This document shows, piece after piece, positions 1 through 7,738 of a stretch of DNA of 64,000 nt (positions are counted from its first letter, which is position 1; the number at the start of each line of letters is the position of its first letter). Origin of the DNA: Desulfobacteraceae bacterium. GTDB taxonomy: Bacteria; Desulfobacterota; Desulfobacteria; Desulfobacterales; UBA5852. Location of the stretch: assembly GCA_014237395.1 (NCBI GenBank), contig JABZFP010000014.1:1-64000 (forward strand), written 5' to 3'. The notes below the pieces were generated by a model. The model was given only the letters and a program-made list of their open reading frames with translations. It ran no database searches and was not told the DNA's origin. The position numbers and the translations under genes were made by a program.

Positions 1-65
1 ACATTGTGGTTTGTCAATAACCGCAAATGAAGAATAAAATATTATACAAATAAATAGAACTGCCA
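1..65 (+). other. Tail of a preceding integron cassette
   Basis: AT-rich DNA ahead of the first attC-like site. Two plus-strand frames run in from the left edge and stop at 28-30 and 35-37, so the 3' end of a cassette gene may be present. Too little remains to choose a frame or name a product. Confidence 0.25.
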
Positions 66-122
66 CATAACCAACGGCTGTTTCGGACTCGTTAACCTCG
101 CCGCAAAGCCTTGGCGTTATCG
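66..122 (+). other. attC-like recombination site 1
   Basis: A 57-bp imperfect palindrome between two coding segments. The outer arms are CATAAC (66-71) and GTTATCG (116-122). The inner arms are GGCTGTT (76-82) and AAAGCC (105-110), which pair except for one extra G in the left arm. That unpaired base is a hallmark of integron attC sites. Orientation matches the other attC-like sites in the window. Confidence 0.6.
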
Positions 123-161
123 CTGAAACGAGCACATGCGACCAAGATACAGGAGCAATAG

Positions 162-668
162 TTGATTTATATTGAAGCGGTTCTAATGGGAAGTTTTGCA
201 ACATTTTATATGGACATCTTCGCCAATATTCTTGCTGCAAAAAAGGTGATTCATCCCTTTGTGTCGACTGAATCGATGGGGAGATGGTTTCTTTACATTT
301 TCAAGGGAAAATTTTTTCATGACGATATAGACCAGTCTCCCAAATTGAAAAACGAAAAGTTATGGTGCATGTTATCGCATTATTTGATTGGGATTATGTT
401 AGCGGGAGTATTCCTAATAGTAGAAAAATACATGCAGTTTGTTAGCGATAATTCGTGGACGTCATTGGTATTTGGAATAGGTACAGTCTGTTTTCCATGG
501 TTTTGGTTATTGCCAAGCATAGGAAAAGGAGTGATGGCGTCAAAATGTGAAAATCGGTTACAAATTCTTGTGACAAATCTCATAAATCATACAAATTATG
601 GGATTGGGCTAATGTTATGGATTGTATTAGTTCATCGTTTCTTTATTTCAGGGATTCTGATGGACTAA
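162..668 (+). CDS. DUF2938 family membrane protein (cassette-borne)
   Basis: A 168-residue integral membrane protein resembling the DUF2938 family. Recognisable features are the N-terminal helix (about 3-25), the GRW...KGKFFHDDI segment near 42-56, the SHYLIGIMLAG helix near 72-82 and a C-terminal HTNYGIGL helix. The molecular function of this family is not known. The start is TTG at 162, chosen because AGGAG lies 6 bases upstream (151-155); ATG at 186 is the alternative. Base composition is clearly AT-richer than the downstream chromosome. The gene lies between attC-like sites at 66-122 and 675-754, so it is the payload of one cassette. Confidence 0.8.
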   Translation: MIYIEAVLMGSFATFYMDIFANILAAKKVIHPFVSTESMGRWFLYIFKGKFFHDDIDQSPKLKNEKLWCMLSHYLIGIMLAGVFLIVEKYMQFVSDNSWTSLVFGIGTVCFPWFWLLPSIGKGVMASKCENRLQILVTNLINHTNYGIGLMLWIVLVHRFFISGILMD

Positions 669-674
669 ATATTG

Positions 675-754
675 CGATAACAACCGCTTGCACGAGGACA
701 CCGCCTCCGCGGTTCCGCCGTCGAGTGAAGCGCCCGTGAAGCGAAGCGTTATGT
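675..754 (+). other. attC-like recombination site 2
   Basis: An 80-bp site just after the preceding stop. The outer arms are GATAACA (676-682) and GTTATGT (748-754). The inner arms are CGCTTGCACG (685-694) and CGTGAAGCG (735-743), perfectly complementary apart from one extra G in the left arm. This arm layout plus the single unpaired base is diagnostic of integron attC sites. Confidence 0.8.
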
Positions 755-762
755 GATTAAAT

Positions 763-1080
763 ATGAATAACGAATCCGATAAAATTAACCAGAAGCTCAA
801 ATGGCTTAAAAATATTTTTTGCTTTGATGATAGGAGTTTTCAATATCTTTTCTGGTTTTTTTCCCTTCTGACGATACCAATTTTCGCATATTTATACTCT
901 TTACCAATGACTGTACTTTTATGGCTGATAGCCGGAATGTTTGGTTTAAGTGAAGAATCTGTCGATATGCTTATCAAATTTGGAATTGTTCTTTGTTTTT
1001 GTGCAGGATTTGCAACGCAATTTCAGATATGGAAAATGTATAAAAACAAGAAAACGACAATCAATCAAACCAACAAATAA
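763..1080 (+). CDS. Hypothetical two-helix membrane protein (cassette-borne)
   Basis: A 105-residue protein with a charged Lys-rich N-terminus (1-25), two predicted membrane segments (about 28-60 and 70-88) and a Lys/Asn-rich tail. I do not recognise a family. The ATG at 763 lies 8 bases after the attC-like site and has no obvious Shine-Dalgarno sequence, which is common in cassettes. The TAA stop (1078-1080) falls inside the left arm of the next attC-like site. Composition is AT-rich like the other cassettes. It is a real gene candidate because it exactly fills the space between two attC-like sites. Confidence 0.6.
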   Translation: MNNESDKINQKLKWLKNIFCFDDRSFQYLFWFFSLLTIPIFAYLYSLPMTVLLWLIAGMFGLSEESVDMLIKFGIVLCFCAGFATQFQIWKMYKNKKTTINQTNK

Positions 1081-1137
1081 CAAGTCGCTTGAGAATCCGA
1101 CGCGCAAAACCCGCGCGTCTCAGCTAAGACGTTGGGC
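1075..1137 (+). other. attC-like recombination site 3
   Basis: A 63-bp site. The right core GTTGGGC (1131-1137) is an exact match to the attC core GTTRRRY. The left core AATAAC is at 1076-1081. The inner arms are GCTTGAGA (1087-1094) and TCTCAGC (1118-1124), complementary except for one extra T. A perfect GACGCGC/GCGCGTC stem (1099-1105, 1112-1118) extends the hairpin. Confidence 0.75.
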
Positions 1138-1261
1138 CTATATCCATCGAAAATGTTTGGGGCTTTAGGAGAACGTTCCTTGATATATGGCAAACTGTGT
1201 AATTGAACTATGATGCCATACAGATCAGTAGTTGATAGCCCCTGGGGTTTTACATCATGTT

Positions 1262-2221
1262 ATGAGACTTGTAACCAATATACGAAAGAGAGACCCCCAT
1301 GGCGCTTTCGGGGTTTTTCTCGTAATCCTTGCCACTTTTGCTTTATATTCCTTGGGCTGTTCGAGGTCGGAGACAACGACAGGGCAACAAATAAACAACG
1401 GAGTTGGTTTTTTCTATTTTAAGGATAAGGCCATATCGAACGGCAGCGCTATGCGAGTGTTTTATTACAAGCCCAAGAGCTTTACTGTTTACAGCCAAAT
1501 CTTGTTTTTCATGCATGGCGCAGACCGCAAAGCAGAGAACATCCCAAGAATTGCGGCTGATGCACTTGAGAAATTGAATATCTTATTGATCGTCCCTGAA
1601 TTTTCCGAAGAACTGTTTCCCAAAATCGACGCATATCAGTATGGCAGTGTCAGAACAAAGCCAAAGCAATTGTGGTCTTTTTTTGTGAATGACAGGATTT
1701 TCAAGTTTGTGAGGCGGATTACTGATACCCGTCAGTCACAATACTATATCTGGGGAAATTCAGCCGGCGCTCAGTTTGTGCACCGGCAGATTTTGGTCGG
1801 GGCACATGAATTCATCCAAAAGGCGTTCGTTTCCAATGCAGGCGTGTATACCTTGCTCACAAAGGGACGTGATCCCTATCCTTACTCAATAAATGGTTTG
1901 GGCCTGACAAGCATGAGTTTGAAAAGTGTTTTTTTAGTGAACTTATTCGTTCTGCTGGGAGAGGAAGACGTGGTTCAAGATGCATACTTTCTGAAAAGCA
2001 AGGCAGCCATGAGACAGGGTAGTAATCGTTTTCAAAGAGGCAAGTTGTTTTATGCAACCGCTGAAAGCGAAGCCCGCGCACGCGGACTGACGTTTAACTG
2101 GAAGTTGCTAACATTTCCCGGATGCGGGCACGAACCCAACGATGAAATGTTGGAAAAAGTTATCAGTTTGATTACTGATTCACAGAATGGAACATCGGGC
2201 CCAAACTGGAAAGAGGATTAA
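1262..2221 (+). CDS. Alpha/beta hydrolase-fold lipoprotein
   Basis: A 319-residue predicted lipoprotein. The N-terminus has basic residues, a hydrophobic stretch (about 17-31) and a lipobox ending LGC, so it should be exported and lipid-anchored. The mature part has an alpha/beta hydrolase layout: GNSAG nucleophile elbow, a GEED acidic segment and a late GCGH histidine. The substrate is unknown; an esterase role is an inference. The start is taken as ATG 1262 because it gives a compact signal peptide; TTG 1232 is the upstream alternative. It is followed after 7 bases by a deacetylase gene, and both lie between attC-like sites 3 and 4. A terminator-like ACCCC...GGGGTTTTT hairpin overlaps codons at 1292-1317. 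Confidence 0.7.
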   Translation: MRLVTNIRKRDPHGAFGVFLVILATFALYSLGCSRSETTTGQQINNGVGFFYFKDKAISNGSAMRVFYYKPKSFTVYSQILFFMHGADRKAENIPRIAADALEKLNILLIVPEFSEELFPKIDAYQYGSVRTKPKQLWSFFVNDRIFKFVRRITDTRQSQYYIWGNSAGAQFVHRQILVGAHEFIQKAFVSNAGVYTLLTKGRDPYPYSINGLGLTSMSLKSVFLVNLFVLLGEEDVVQDAYFLKSKAAMRQGSNRFQRGKLFYATAESEARARGLTFNWKLLTFPGCGHEPNDEMLEKVISLITDSQNGTSGPNWKED

Positions 2222-2228
2222 GGATCGC

Positions 2229-3224
2229 ATGTTCAAAATTGTTCTATTAACGGCTGTCTCATTCGTCATTATGATTAGCATATTCTTTGCTGTTTGGCCG
2301 GTTCCATATACCAAATGGTCCGGCCTTCAAATTGTCCACATGAGCGTTAATGACGAAGAAACCCTGGCGGAAAAGCTCGGTTACACACGCAGTGATATAC
2401 TGCTGATTGTCCACGCGGACGATCTGGCCATACACAAAGATCAAACCGATGGCGCACTGGATGCCATGCAAAAAGGGTTGGTTACTACTGGAAGCGTTAT
2501 GGTTCCGTGTCCGGACTTTGATCGTACGGCATCTATTTGGTTGTCCGACCCGAACCTCGATCTTGGATTGCATCTAACGCTCAACACCGGACATCGGCCG
2601 GACTACCGCTGGAAGCCGTTGCTTCCTGTTGAAAAGGTGCCCAGTCTCTATAGCCAGGACGGATACATGTGGCGCGGGTTGACGGAGTTTGGCGAAAATC
2701 TGAGGATCACCGAAGCTCTCATGGAAATCGAGGCCCAGATTAAGAAGGCTTTGTCAATCGGTCTCAAACCGACGCATATCGATACCCATATGGGTGTCTA
2801 TAATATTCATCCCAGGCTTGCAAAAGGAGTGATGAAGCTCTCCAGAAGATACAATCTCCCCATGCTGCCTTCTCCCTATCATTTGAAAGAAATGCGGGAT
2901 AAAGGTTATGTATACCCGGATACCATTTGGATGTACTTATTGATTGTCGGAGAAGAATATTTCCCGTGGCACCGCAAAAGATTGTATGATCGATTCCTTC
3001 GCAACCTCAAGCCAGGCGTCCACGAGCTGATAATTCACCCCTCATTCATGTCGAATGAATACGAGCAATACGTTTGGAGGCCGTATATTTTAACCGCGGA
3101 TTACGCCTATTGGACGAGCCCCGATACAAAGGTACTTATTGATAAACTTGGGATTACCCTCATTGGATACAGGGCACTGCGAAGATTGCAGGCAAAAAAT
3201 TGGCAGGGCCGGGATGGGTATTGA
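2229..3224 (+). CDS. ChbG/HpnK (YdjC-like) family deacetylase
   Basis: A 331-residue protein with an N-terminal hydrophobic helix (about 3-22), so probably membrane-anchored or secreted. The body matches the YdjC/ChbG/HpnK carbohydrate deacetylase family: HADDLA with the paired aspartates, GLHLTLN, and HIDTHMG with the metal-binding histidines. Members remove N-acetyl or similar groups from sugars; the substrate here is not known. The ATG at 2229 is preferred over ATG 2187 because it follows AAGGA closely, begins right after the hydrolase stop and starts the hydrophobic helix. Pairing with a lipoprotein hydrolase suggests joint action on a cell-surface or exogenous acylated glycan, which is inference. 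Confidence 0.78.
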   Translation: MFKIVLLTAVSFVIMISIFFAVWPVPYTKWSGLQIVHMSVNDEETLAEKLGYTRSDILLIVHADDLAIHKDQTDGALDAMQKGLVTTGSVMVPCPDFDRTASIWLSDPNLDLGLHLTLNTGHRPDYRWKPLLPVEKVPSLYSQDGYMWRGLTEFGENLRITEALMEIEAQIKKALSIGLKPTHIDTHMGVYNIHPRLAKGVMKLSRRYNLPMLPSPYHLKEMRDKGYVYPDTIWMYLLIVGEEYFPWHRKRLYDRFLRNLKPGVHELIIHPSFMSNEYEQYVWRPYILTADYAYWTSPDTKVLIDKLGITLIGYRALRRLQAKNWQGRDGY

Positions 3225-3236
3225 TAGATTGATATG

Positions 3237-3339
3237 GCCCAACAAGAGCCTGGAGCAGACGCCTGGAAATCGGGGTTTTCCGGAAGAGTCTCGGTAATGC
3301 AACCGGTGGTGGCGGCGCTGCTCAGGCTTGGCGTTATCC
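3237..3339 (+). other. attC-like recombination site 4
   Basis: A 103-bp site. The outer cores are GCCCAAC (3237-3243) and GTTATCC (3333-3339). The inner arms are GCCTGGAGCAG (3248-3258) and CTGCTCAGGC (3318-3327), exactly complementary except for one extra G on the left, the typical attC extrahelical base. A short reading frame beginning at 3234 crosses this site and is not considered a gene. Confidence 0.78.
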
Positions 3340-3355
3340 CTTTGCGAAAGAAAAA

Positions 3356-3847
3356 TTGTTGCAGCGTACAATCAATCGAAAGCTTGTTATCATCCTCATT
3401 GTGGTACTTATTTTTGTCGGTAAGGAGTTCAGCTTGGCAGGCGAATCAGAGTACCTCGCGTTTATAAAAACAGTTTCCGAAGAAATTGCCGCGCTGAAAA
3501 AAACATACCCCCAGCTTGAAGAATTCTCAATCGATAAGCACGCTGACCTGGAAAGGCTAAAGATTGATTTCAGCTACCATACCTATGAACCTGAACATGC
3601 CGGCGGTTGGACATCCGGTGTTCCCAATCCTCACCCGGATGGGGTGTGGTTTTACATGGACCTGCATGACAAAGATTCGACAGCACAGATACACACACAA
3701 CCTATTTCAGGAACATCTTTAACATTCGGCAACAAAAACATCTGTTTTCTTATCCTCGAAGGATCTGAAACCGACTCGATATCCGGTGAAATGATATTGA
3801 TTTTGGAACGGAATGGTGCCAAATTACCCACCCTGCGCTCAAATTGA
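3356..3847 (+). CDS. Hypothetical secreted protein (cassette-borne)
   Basis: A 163-residue protein beginning at a TTG 16 bases after attC-like site 4. It has a basic start, a hydrophobic stretch at about 8-22 and a cleavage-like SLAGES junction, so it is probably exported. The mature part is soluble and acidic, with a YHTYEPEHAGGW segment and a C-terminal beta-rich region. I do not recognise a family. Composition remains AT-rich. The start codon is uncertain because no strong ribosome-binding site is visible; TTG 3359 is equally possible. Confidence 0.55.
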   Translation: MLQRTINRKLVIILIVVLIFVGKEFSLAGESEYLAFIKTVSEEIAALKKTYPQLEEFSIDKHADLERLKIDFSYHTYEPEHAGGWTSGVPNPHPDGVWFYMDLHDKDSTAQIHTQPISGTSLTFGNKNICFLILEGSETDSISGEMILILERNGAKLPTLRSN

Positions 3848-3873
3848 CGCGCGTTTCAGCTTGACCGTTATGT
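3840..3873 (+). other. Possible degraded attC right end
   Basis: GTTATGT (3867-3873), the same right core as in site 2, follows the stop of the preceding gene. A partial palindrome (3844-3865) lies before it, but no convincing left core or arm with an extrahelical base could be paired. It may mark the end of the cassette region. Confidence 0.25.
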
Positions 3874-3929
3874 GGCCCTGATATCCTGCCGCTGAGGTTG
3901 TAAGGCGGGTTTAATGATTGGAAAATGAG

Positions 3930-5144
3930 ATGATGACACTTGATGAAAAATTTAGCGCTCTTGCGGCGGATAATGCGCCTGGCCAAGAGGTGCGACAGGC
4001 GATCGGCGACCTCGATGCCATTATGCGCGGCGGGAAACTTGACGGGATTCCGGTTGATTTCTCGCACGGGGATGTGGATGCTTTTACGCCCACACCCGGA
4101 TCATCAGCGGCATGGAAAGACGGCTTTGAGAGGGGTGGGCCGCAAGCCTACACGGAGTACCGCGGTGCGGCCAGGATCCGCGAGGGATTGGCCGATCGCC
4201 TTGGCACCTATACCGGCCGACCGATTTCAGCCGGCAGCGAATTGATCATTACACCCGGAACGCAAGGGGCGCTGTTTTTGGCTCTCGGTGCGACCGTTGC
4301 GTCCGGGACGAAAGTCGCTGTGGTCGAGCCCGACTATTTTGCCAACCGCAAACTTGTCAAATTCCTCGGCGGTGAAATCGTCCCTATTCCGTTGCACTAC
4401 CAGGGACCTCCGTCTGAAAATGGCCCGGATCTTGATCGAATTGAAGCCGCATTTAAAAGCGGTACGCAGGTCTTTGTCTTTTCGACACCGAACAATCCTA
4501 CCGGCGTCATTTTTTCGAACAGCTCGATCTCCGCAATCGCAGCACTTGCCGCCGCACATGGCGTAACACTGATCGTGGATCAACTCTACGCTCGGCTGCT
4601 TTACAACGGTGAGGTCTATACGCATCTTCGCGCCTGTGACCCCCAGCCGGAAAACCTCGTTACGATCATGGGGCCATCGAAGACCGAGTCCCTCAGCGGG
4701 TTCCGTCTTGGAACCGCATTCGGCACCTCCAGATTGATCGATCGAATGGAACGTCTTCAAGCGATCGTTTCTTTGCGGGCCGCCGGATACAATCAAGCGG
4801 TGCTTGATACCTGGTTTCGGGAGCCTTCGGGCTGGATGGAAAAGCGTATTCGCGAACATGAAGCGATACGCGATGAATTAGTGAAAATTTTCAGGGCCGC
4901 CGGTTTCCGGACAGCCATCCCGCAGGCCGGGAGCTATCTTTTTCCGCAGTTGCCGCCCCTTGATGTTGACCAGAATACGTTTGTGCGGCTGCTTCGCCAT
5001 CAGGCCGGTGTGACCGTTACGCCTGGAACGGAATTCGGGCCCGGTTTGAGTGACAGTATCCGGCTGAACTTTTCACAGAACCACGCTGCGGCCGTCGCGG
5101 CCGCAGGGCGGATCGTAAAAATGGTGGACCTCTACCGTAAATGA
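3930..5144 (+). CDS. PLP-dependent aminotransferase, class I/II
   Basis: A 404-residue fold-type I PLP enzyme. Visible signatures are the NNPTGV segment, the VDQLYARL strand carrying the PLP-ring aspartate and tyrosine, the SKTESLSGFRLG segment with the Schiff-base lysine, and a late SIRLNFS motif with the carboxylate-binding arginine. It probably transfers an amino group between an amino acid and a 2-oxo acid; specificity cannot be read. Tandem ATGs at 3930 and 3933 and a TTG at 3918 are possible starts. Its composition is closer to the chromosome than the cassettes to the left, but it directly follows the possible attC remnant, so cassette or backbone origin is open. A GGGATAT/ATATCCC hairpin (5148-5164) follows the stop. 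Confidence 0.8.
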   Translation: MMTLDEKFSALAADNAPGQEVRQAIGDLDAIMRGGKLDGIPVDFSHGDVDAFTPTPGSSAAWKDGFERGGPQAYTEYRGAARIREGLADRLGTYTGRPISAGSELIITPGTQGALFLALGATVASGTKVAVVEPDYFANRKLVKFLGGEIVPIPLHYQGPPSENGPDLDRIEAAFKSGTQVFVFSTPNNPTGVIFSNSSISAIAALAAAHGVTLIVDQLYARLLYNGEVYTHLRACDPQPENLVTIMGPSKTESLSGFRLGTAFGTSRLIDRMERLQAIVSLRAAGYNQAVLDTWFREPSGWMEKRIREHEAIRDELVKIFRAAGFRTAIPQAGSYLFPQLPPLDVDQNTFVRLLRHQAGVTVTPGTEFGPGLSDSIRLNFSQNHAAAVAAAGRIVKMVDLYRK

Positions 5145-5171
5145 ACCGGGATATTGAATATCCCAAGGAAT

Positions 5172-5304
5172 GATGAATTCGTAATAAATCGATGAAGTAT
5201 TCTTTTCGTCATCCCCGCGCAGGCGGGGATCCCGTTATTTCAATGGGGTCGTAGACTCCCGCCTTCGCGGGAGTGACGGCTTCAGGACATTTTACGATTC
5301 CACC
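5172..5304 (+). mobile_element. MITE-like element A, copy 1
   Basis: A 133-bp non-coding element starting GATGAATTCGTAATAAATC and ending in its imperfect inverted repeat. Inside are two short palindromes, CCCCGCGCAGGCGGGG and CTCCCGCCTTCGCGGGAG. It is flanked by AAGGAAT (5165-5171) and AAGGAAC (5305-5311), a 6-of-7 match that looks like a target-site duplication. A second copy is at 9152-9283. Confidence 0.75.
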
Positions 5305-5438
5305 AAGGAACGTCTTATCCCTTTTGCAAGAGACCCCTCTGTTTTCTTATCCTTGAAGAAAAATGTCGGCACCCGCGCTGCCAAAGAAGCGGTGTCTTAG
5401 AAAAAGCAAAAATAACAGTTGCTTATGCCCCTCTTGTC

Positions 5439-5467
5439 TTGACGCTGTATTATTTCTGACCAATTAT
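5439..5467 (+). promoter_or_regulatory. Putative sigma-70 promoter for the pdh operon
   Basis: TTGACG (5439-5444), a 17-base spacer and AATTAT (5462-5467) lie about 180 bases before pdhA. The rest of the 5305-5438 gap shows nothing recognisable. Confidence 0.35.
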
Positions 5468-5644
5468 CCTTCCTATACGGCGTCGTCTTGTTTTCCAGAC
5501 GACAGACAGCTTTTCCGATAACAACAATTGCCTGTTGATGAACCGCAGCTCAAAGTTTTCAAAGCGTTCCGGTTCGCCAGACGACGCATGCGAAAACAAA
5601 GACGGGGTCACCATTGCCATGACAAGCGAAAAAGGAGGCTTGCC

Positions 5645-6751
5645 ATGCCGCGCACGACGATCACGATAGCCGACAAAATCGAAGCATTGAGCATTGTGGA
5701 TGCCAAGGGTGTGGTGGACAAGCAACTGGAGCCGTCCATGCCCGACGACCTGCTCCTCGACCTTTACCGCGCCATGGTACTGGGACGCCGGTTCGATGAA
5801 CGCCTTCTGGCGCTCCAGCGTCAGGGACGGATCGGGACCTTTCCGCCCACTTCCGGCCAGGAAGCGGCCCACCTCGGTGCCGTGGCGGCCATCAAAGAAG
5901 ACGACTGGATGGTGCCGGCCTTCCGGGAGACCGCCGCCGAGATCTGGCGTGGTCGCAGCCTGGAAAGTGTGATCATCGGGCTGAACGGCTACAACGAGGC
6001 CGCCACGGTGGATCCGCCCGGAACCACCCTGCCGGTCTCCGTTCCGGTGGGCTCCCAGATGCTGCACGCCGTGGGCATCGGCTGGGCGGCCCGCTACTGC
6101 AAGGAAGACAAGGTGGTGTTGACGTTTTTCGGCGACGGGGCGACGTCCGAGGGCGATTTTCACGAGGCCATGAATTTCGCCGCGGTGTTCCAGGCCCCGG
6201 TGATCTTCCTGTGTCAGAACAACCAGTGGGCCATCTCCATCCCCCGCAGCAAACAGACCCGCTCGCAAACCATTGCCCAGAAGGCCGTGGCCTACGGAAT
6301 GCCCGGCATCCAGGTGGACGGCAACGACGTGCTGGCCGTTTACAGCGCAACGGCCGAGGCGGTTGAACGGGCCCGCGCGGGCCAGGGTCCCACCCTGGTG
6401 GAGTGTGTCACCTATCGCCTGATGATGCACACGACGGCCGACGACCCCCGGCGTTATCGCAGCGACGAAGAACTGGAAACGTGGAAAGCCAAGGACCCCA
6501 TTCCCCGCTTCGAAGCCTATCTGCAGGCTAAAAAGCTTCTGACGAAGAAGAAGATCGCGGCGATTGGCGAGGCGGTGCAGGCGCAGATCCAGGCGGCGGT
6601 CGACAATGCCGAGGCCCAAATGAAAACCATGGGGGATCCGCTGGACATGTTCGCCCATGCCTACGCGGAAACACCGCCCCACCTCGCGGCCCAGAAAGAG
6701 GAACTGGCGGCCGAGCTTGCGGCCGGCGGGAAGGAGGGCGCCGATGGCTAA
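5645..6751 (+). CDS. pdhA: Pyruvate dehydrogenase E1 component, alpha subunit
   Basis: A 368-residue thiamine-diphosphate-dependent 2-oxo acid dehydrogenase alpha subunit. With the beta subunit it decarboxylates pyruvate and passes the acetyl group to lipoyl-E2. The ThDP-binding motif runs from GDGATSEGD to QNNQW, with the expected spacing, and the MHTTADDP segment is the conserved loop of this family. Start ATG 5645 is preceded by AAAGGAGG (5631-5638). The frame is open further upstream to 5528, but nothing there supports translation. The stop overlaps the pdhB start by three bases, so translation is probably coupled. A branched-chain 2-oxo acid specificity cannot be excluded; the strict operon with E2 and E3 fits pyruvate. 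Confidence 0.88.
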   Translation: MPRTTITIADKIEALSIVDAKGVVDKQLEPSMPDDLLLDLYRAMVLGRRFDERLLALQRQGRIGTFPPTSGQEAAHLGAVAAIKEDDWMVPAFRETAAEIWRGRSLESVIIGLNGYNEAATVDPPGTTLPVSVPVGSQMLHAVGIGWAARYCKEDKVVLTFFGDGATSEGDFHEAMNFAAVFQAPVIFLCQNNQWAISIPRSKQTRSQTIAQKAVAYGMPGIQVDGNDVLAVYSATAEAVERARAGQGPTLVECVTYRLMMHTTADDPRRYRSDEELETWKAKDPIPRFEAYLQAKKLLTKKKIAAIGEAVQAQIQAAVDNAEAQMKTMGDPLDMFAHAYAETPPHLAAQKEELAAELAAGGKEGADG

Positions 6752-7727
6752 GATGACCATGGTCCAGGCGCTCAACCTGGCGCTGCGGCAGGAGATGGCC
6801 AAGGACGATCGCGTCATCCTGCTGGGGGAAGACGTGGGCGTGGACGGCGGGGTATTCCGGGTGACCGACGGATTGATCGAGATGTTCGGCGAAGAGCGGG
6901 TGCTGGATACCCCGCTGGCGGAAGCCGGCATTGCCGGCATGTCCATCGGCATGGCGGTTTACGGCCTGCGGCCGGTGTGTGAGATGCAATTCTCCGGGTT
7001 TTCCTACCAGGCCTTCCATCAGATCGAGAACCATGCCGCCCGGCTGCGCTGGCGCTCCCAGGGGCGGCTGTCCGTTCCCATGGTGCTGCGCGCGCCCTAC
7101 GGCGGCGGCGTGCGGGCCCTGGAACACCACTCCGAAAGCCGTGAAGCCTACTACGCGCACACCCCGGGCCTGAAAATGGTGATGCCCTCCGGCCCCCGCA
7201 ATGCCCGGGCCCTGCTGGTGAGCGCCATCCGGGACCCGGATCCGGTCATCTTTTTCGAACCCAAAGCCATTTACCGGGCCTACCGTGAAGAGGTTCCCGA
7301 AGAAGAGGAAACCCTGCCCATCGGCCGCTCCCGGATCGTCCGCGAAGGCCGCGACCTGACCATCGTTACCTACGGAGCCATGGTACGGCCGGTTTTGGCA
7401 GCCGCCGAAGATCTGCACAGCAAAGATGGCGCGGAAGCCGAAGTGATCGATCTCCTGACGGTTTCGCCATTGGATGACACCCTTTTTACGGCGTCGGCCC
7501 GCCAAACCGGCCGGGTGATGGTGGTCCACGAAGCCCCGCGCAGTTTCGGGCCGGGGGCGGAGATCATCGCACGGCTGGTGGAAAAATCCTTTTACTATCT
7601 CGAAACACCCATCGCGCGGGTGACGGGCTACGACGTGGTGATGCCGCTCTTCAGCCGCGAGAAGCACTACCTGCCCCATGCGGATCGCGTGCTGAAGGCC
7701 GCCCGCAAGCTTCTCCGCGATGGATAG
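6744..7727 (+). CDS. pdhB: Pyruvate dehydrogenase E1 component, beta subunit
   Basis: A 327-residue transketolase-like beta subunit that completes the ThDP active site of E1. Typical features are the N-terminal ALNLALRQEM and GEDVG segments, DTPLAEAGIAGMSIGMA, the H-Y-A-H-type region near YYAHTPGLK and the C-terminal transketolase fold with VVHEAPRSFGPGAEI. It starts at ATG 6744 inside the 3' end of pdhA, with GGAAGGAGGG just upstream. The E2 gene begins 11 bases after its stop. Confidence 0.9.
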   Translation: MAKMTMVQALNLALRQEMAKDDRVILLGEDVGVDGGVFRVTDGLIEMFGEERVLDTPLAEAGIAGMSIGMAVYGLRPVCEMQFSGFSYQAFHQIENHAARLRWRSQGRLSVPMVLRAPYGGGVRALEHHSESREAYYAHTPGLKMVMPSGPRNARALLVSAIRDPDPVIFFEPKAIYRAYREEVPEEEETLPIGRSRIVREGRDLTIVTYGAMVRPVLAAAEDLHSKDGAEAEVIDLLTVSPLDDTLFTASARQTGRVMVVHEAPRSFGPGAEIIARLVEKSFYYLETPIARVTGYDVVMPLFSREKHYLPHADRVLKAARKLLRDG

Positions 7728-7738
7728 GAGAACCACCC

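Noticed and set aside
3234..3467. A 77-codon frame spanning attC-like site 4
   Set aside because: It lies across the recombination site and overlaps the start of the next cassette gene; no signal or family feature.
5450..6952. A 500-codon minus-strand open frame opposite pdhA
   Set aside because: It mirrors the strongly supported pdhA gene on the other strand; long antisense frames are common in GC-rich genes and it shows no family motifs.
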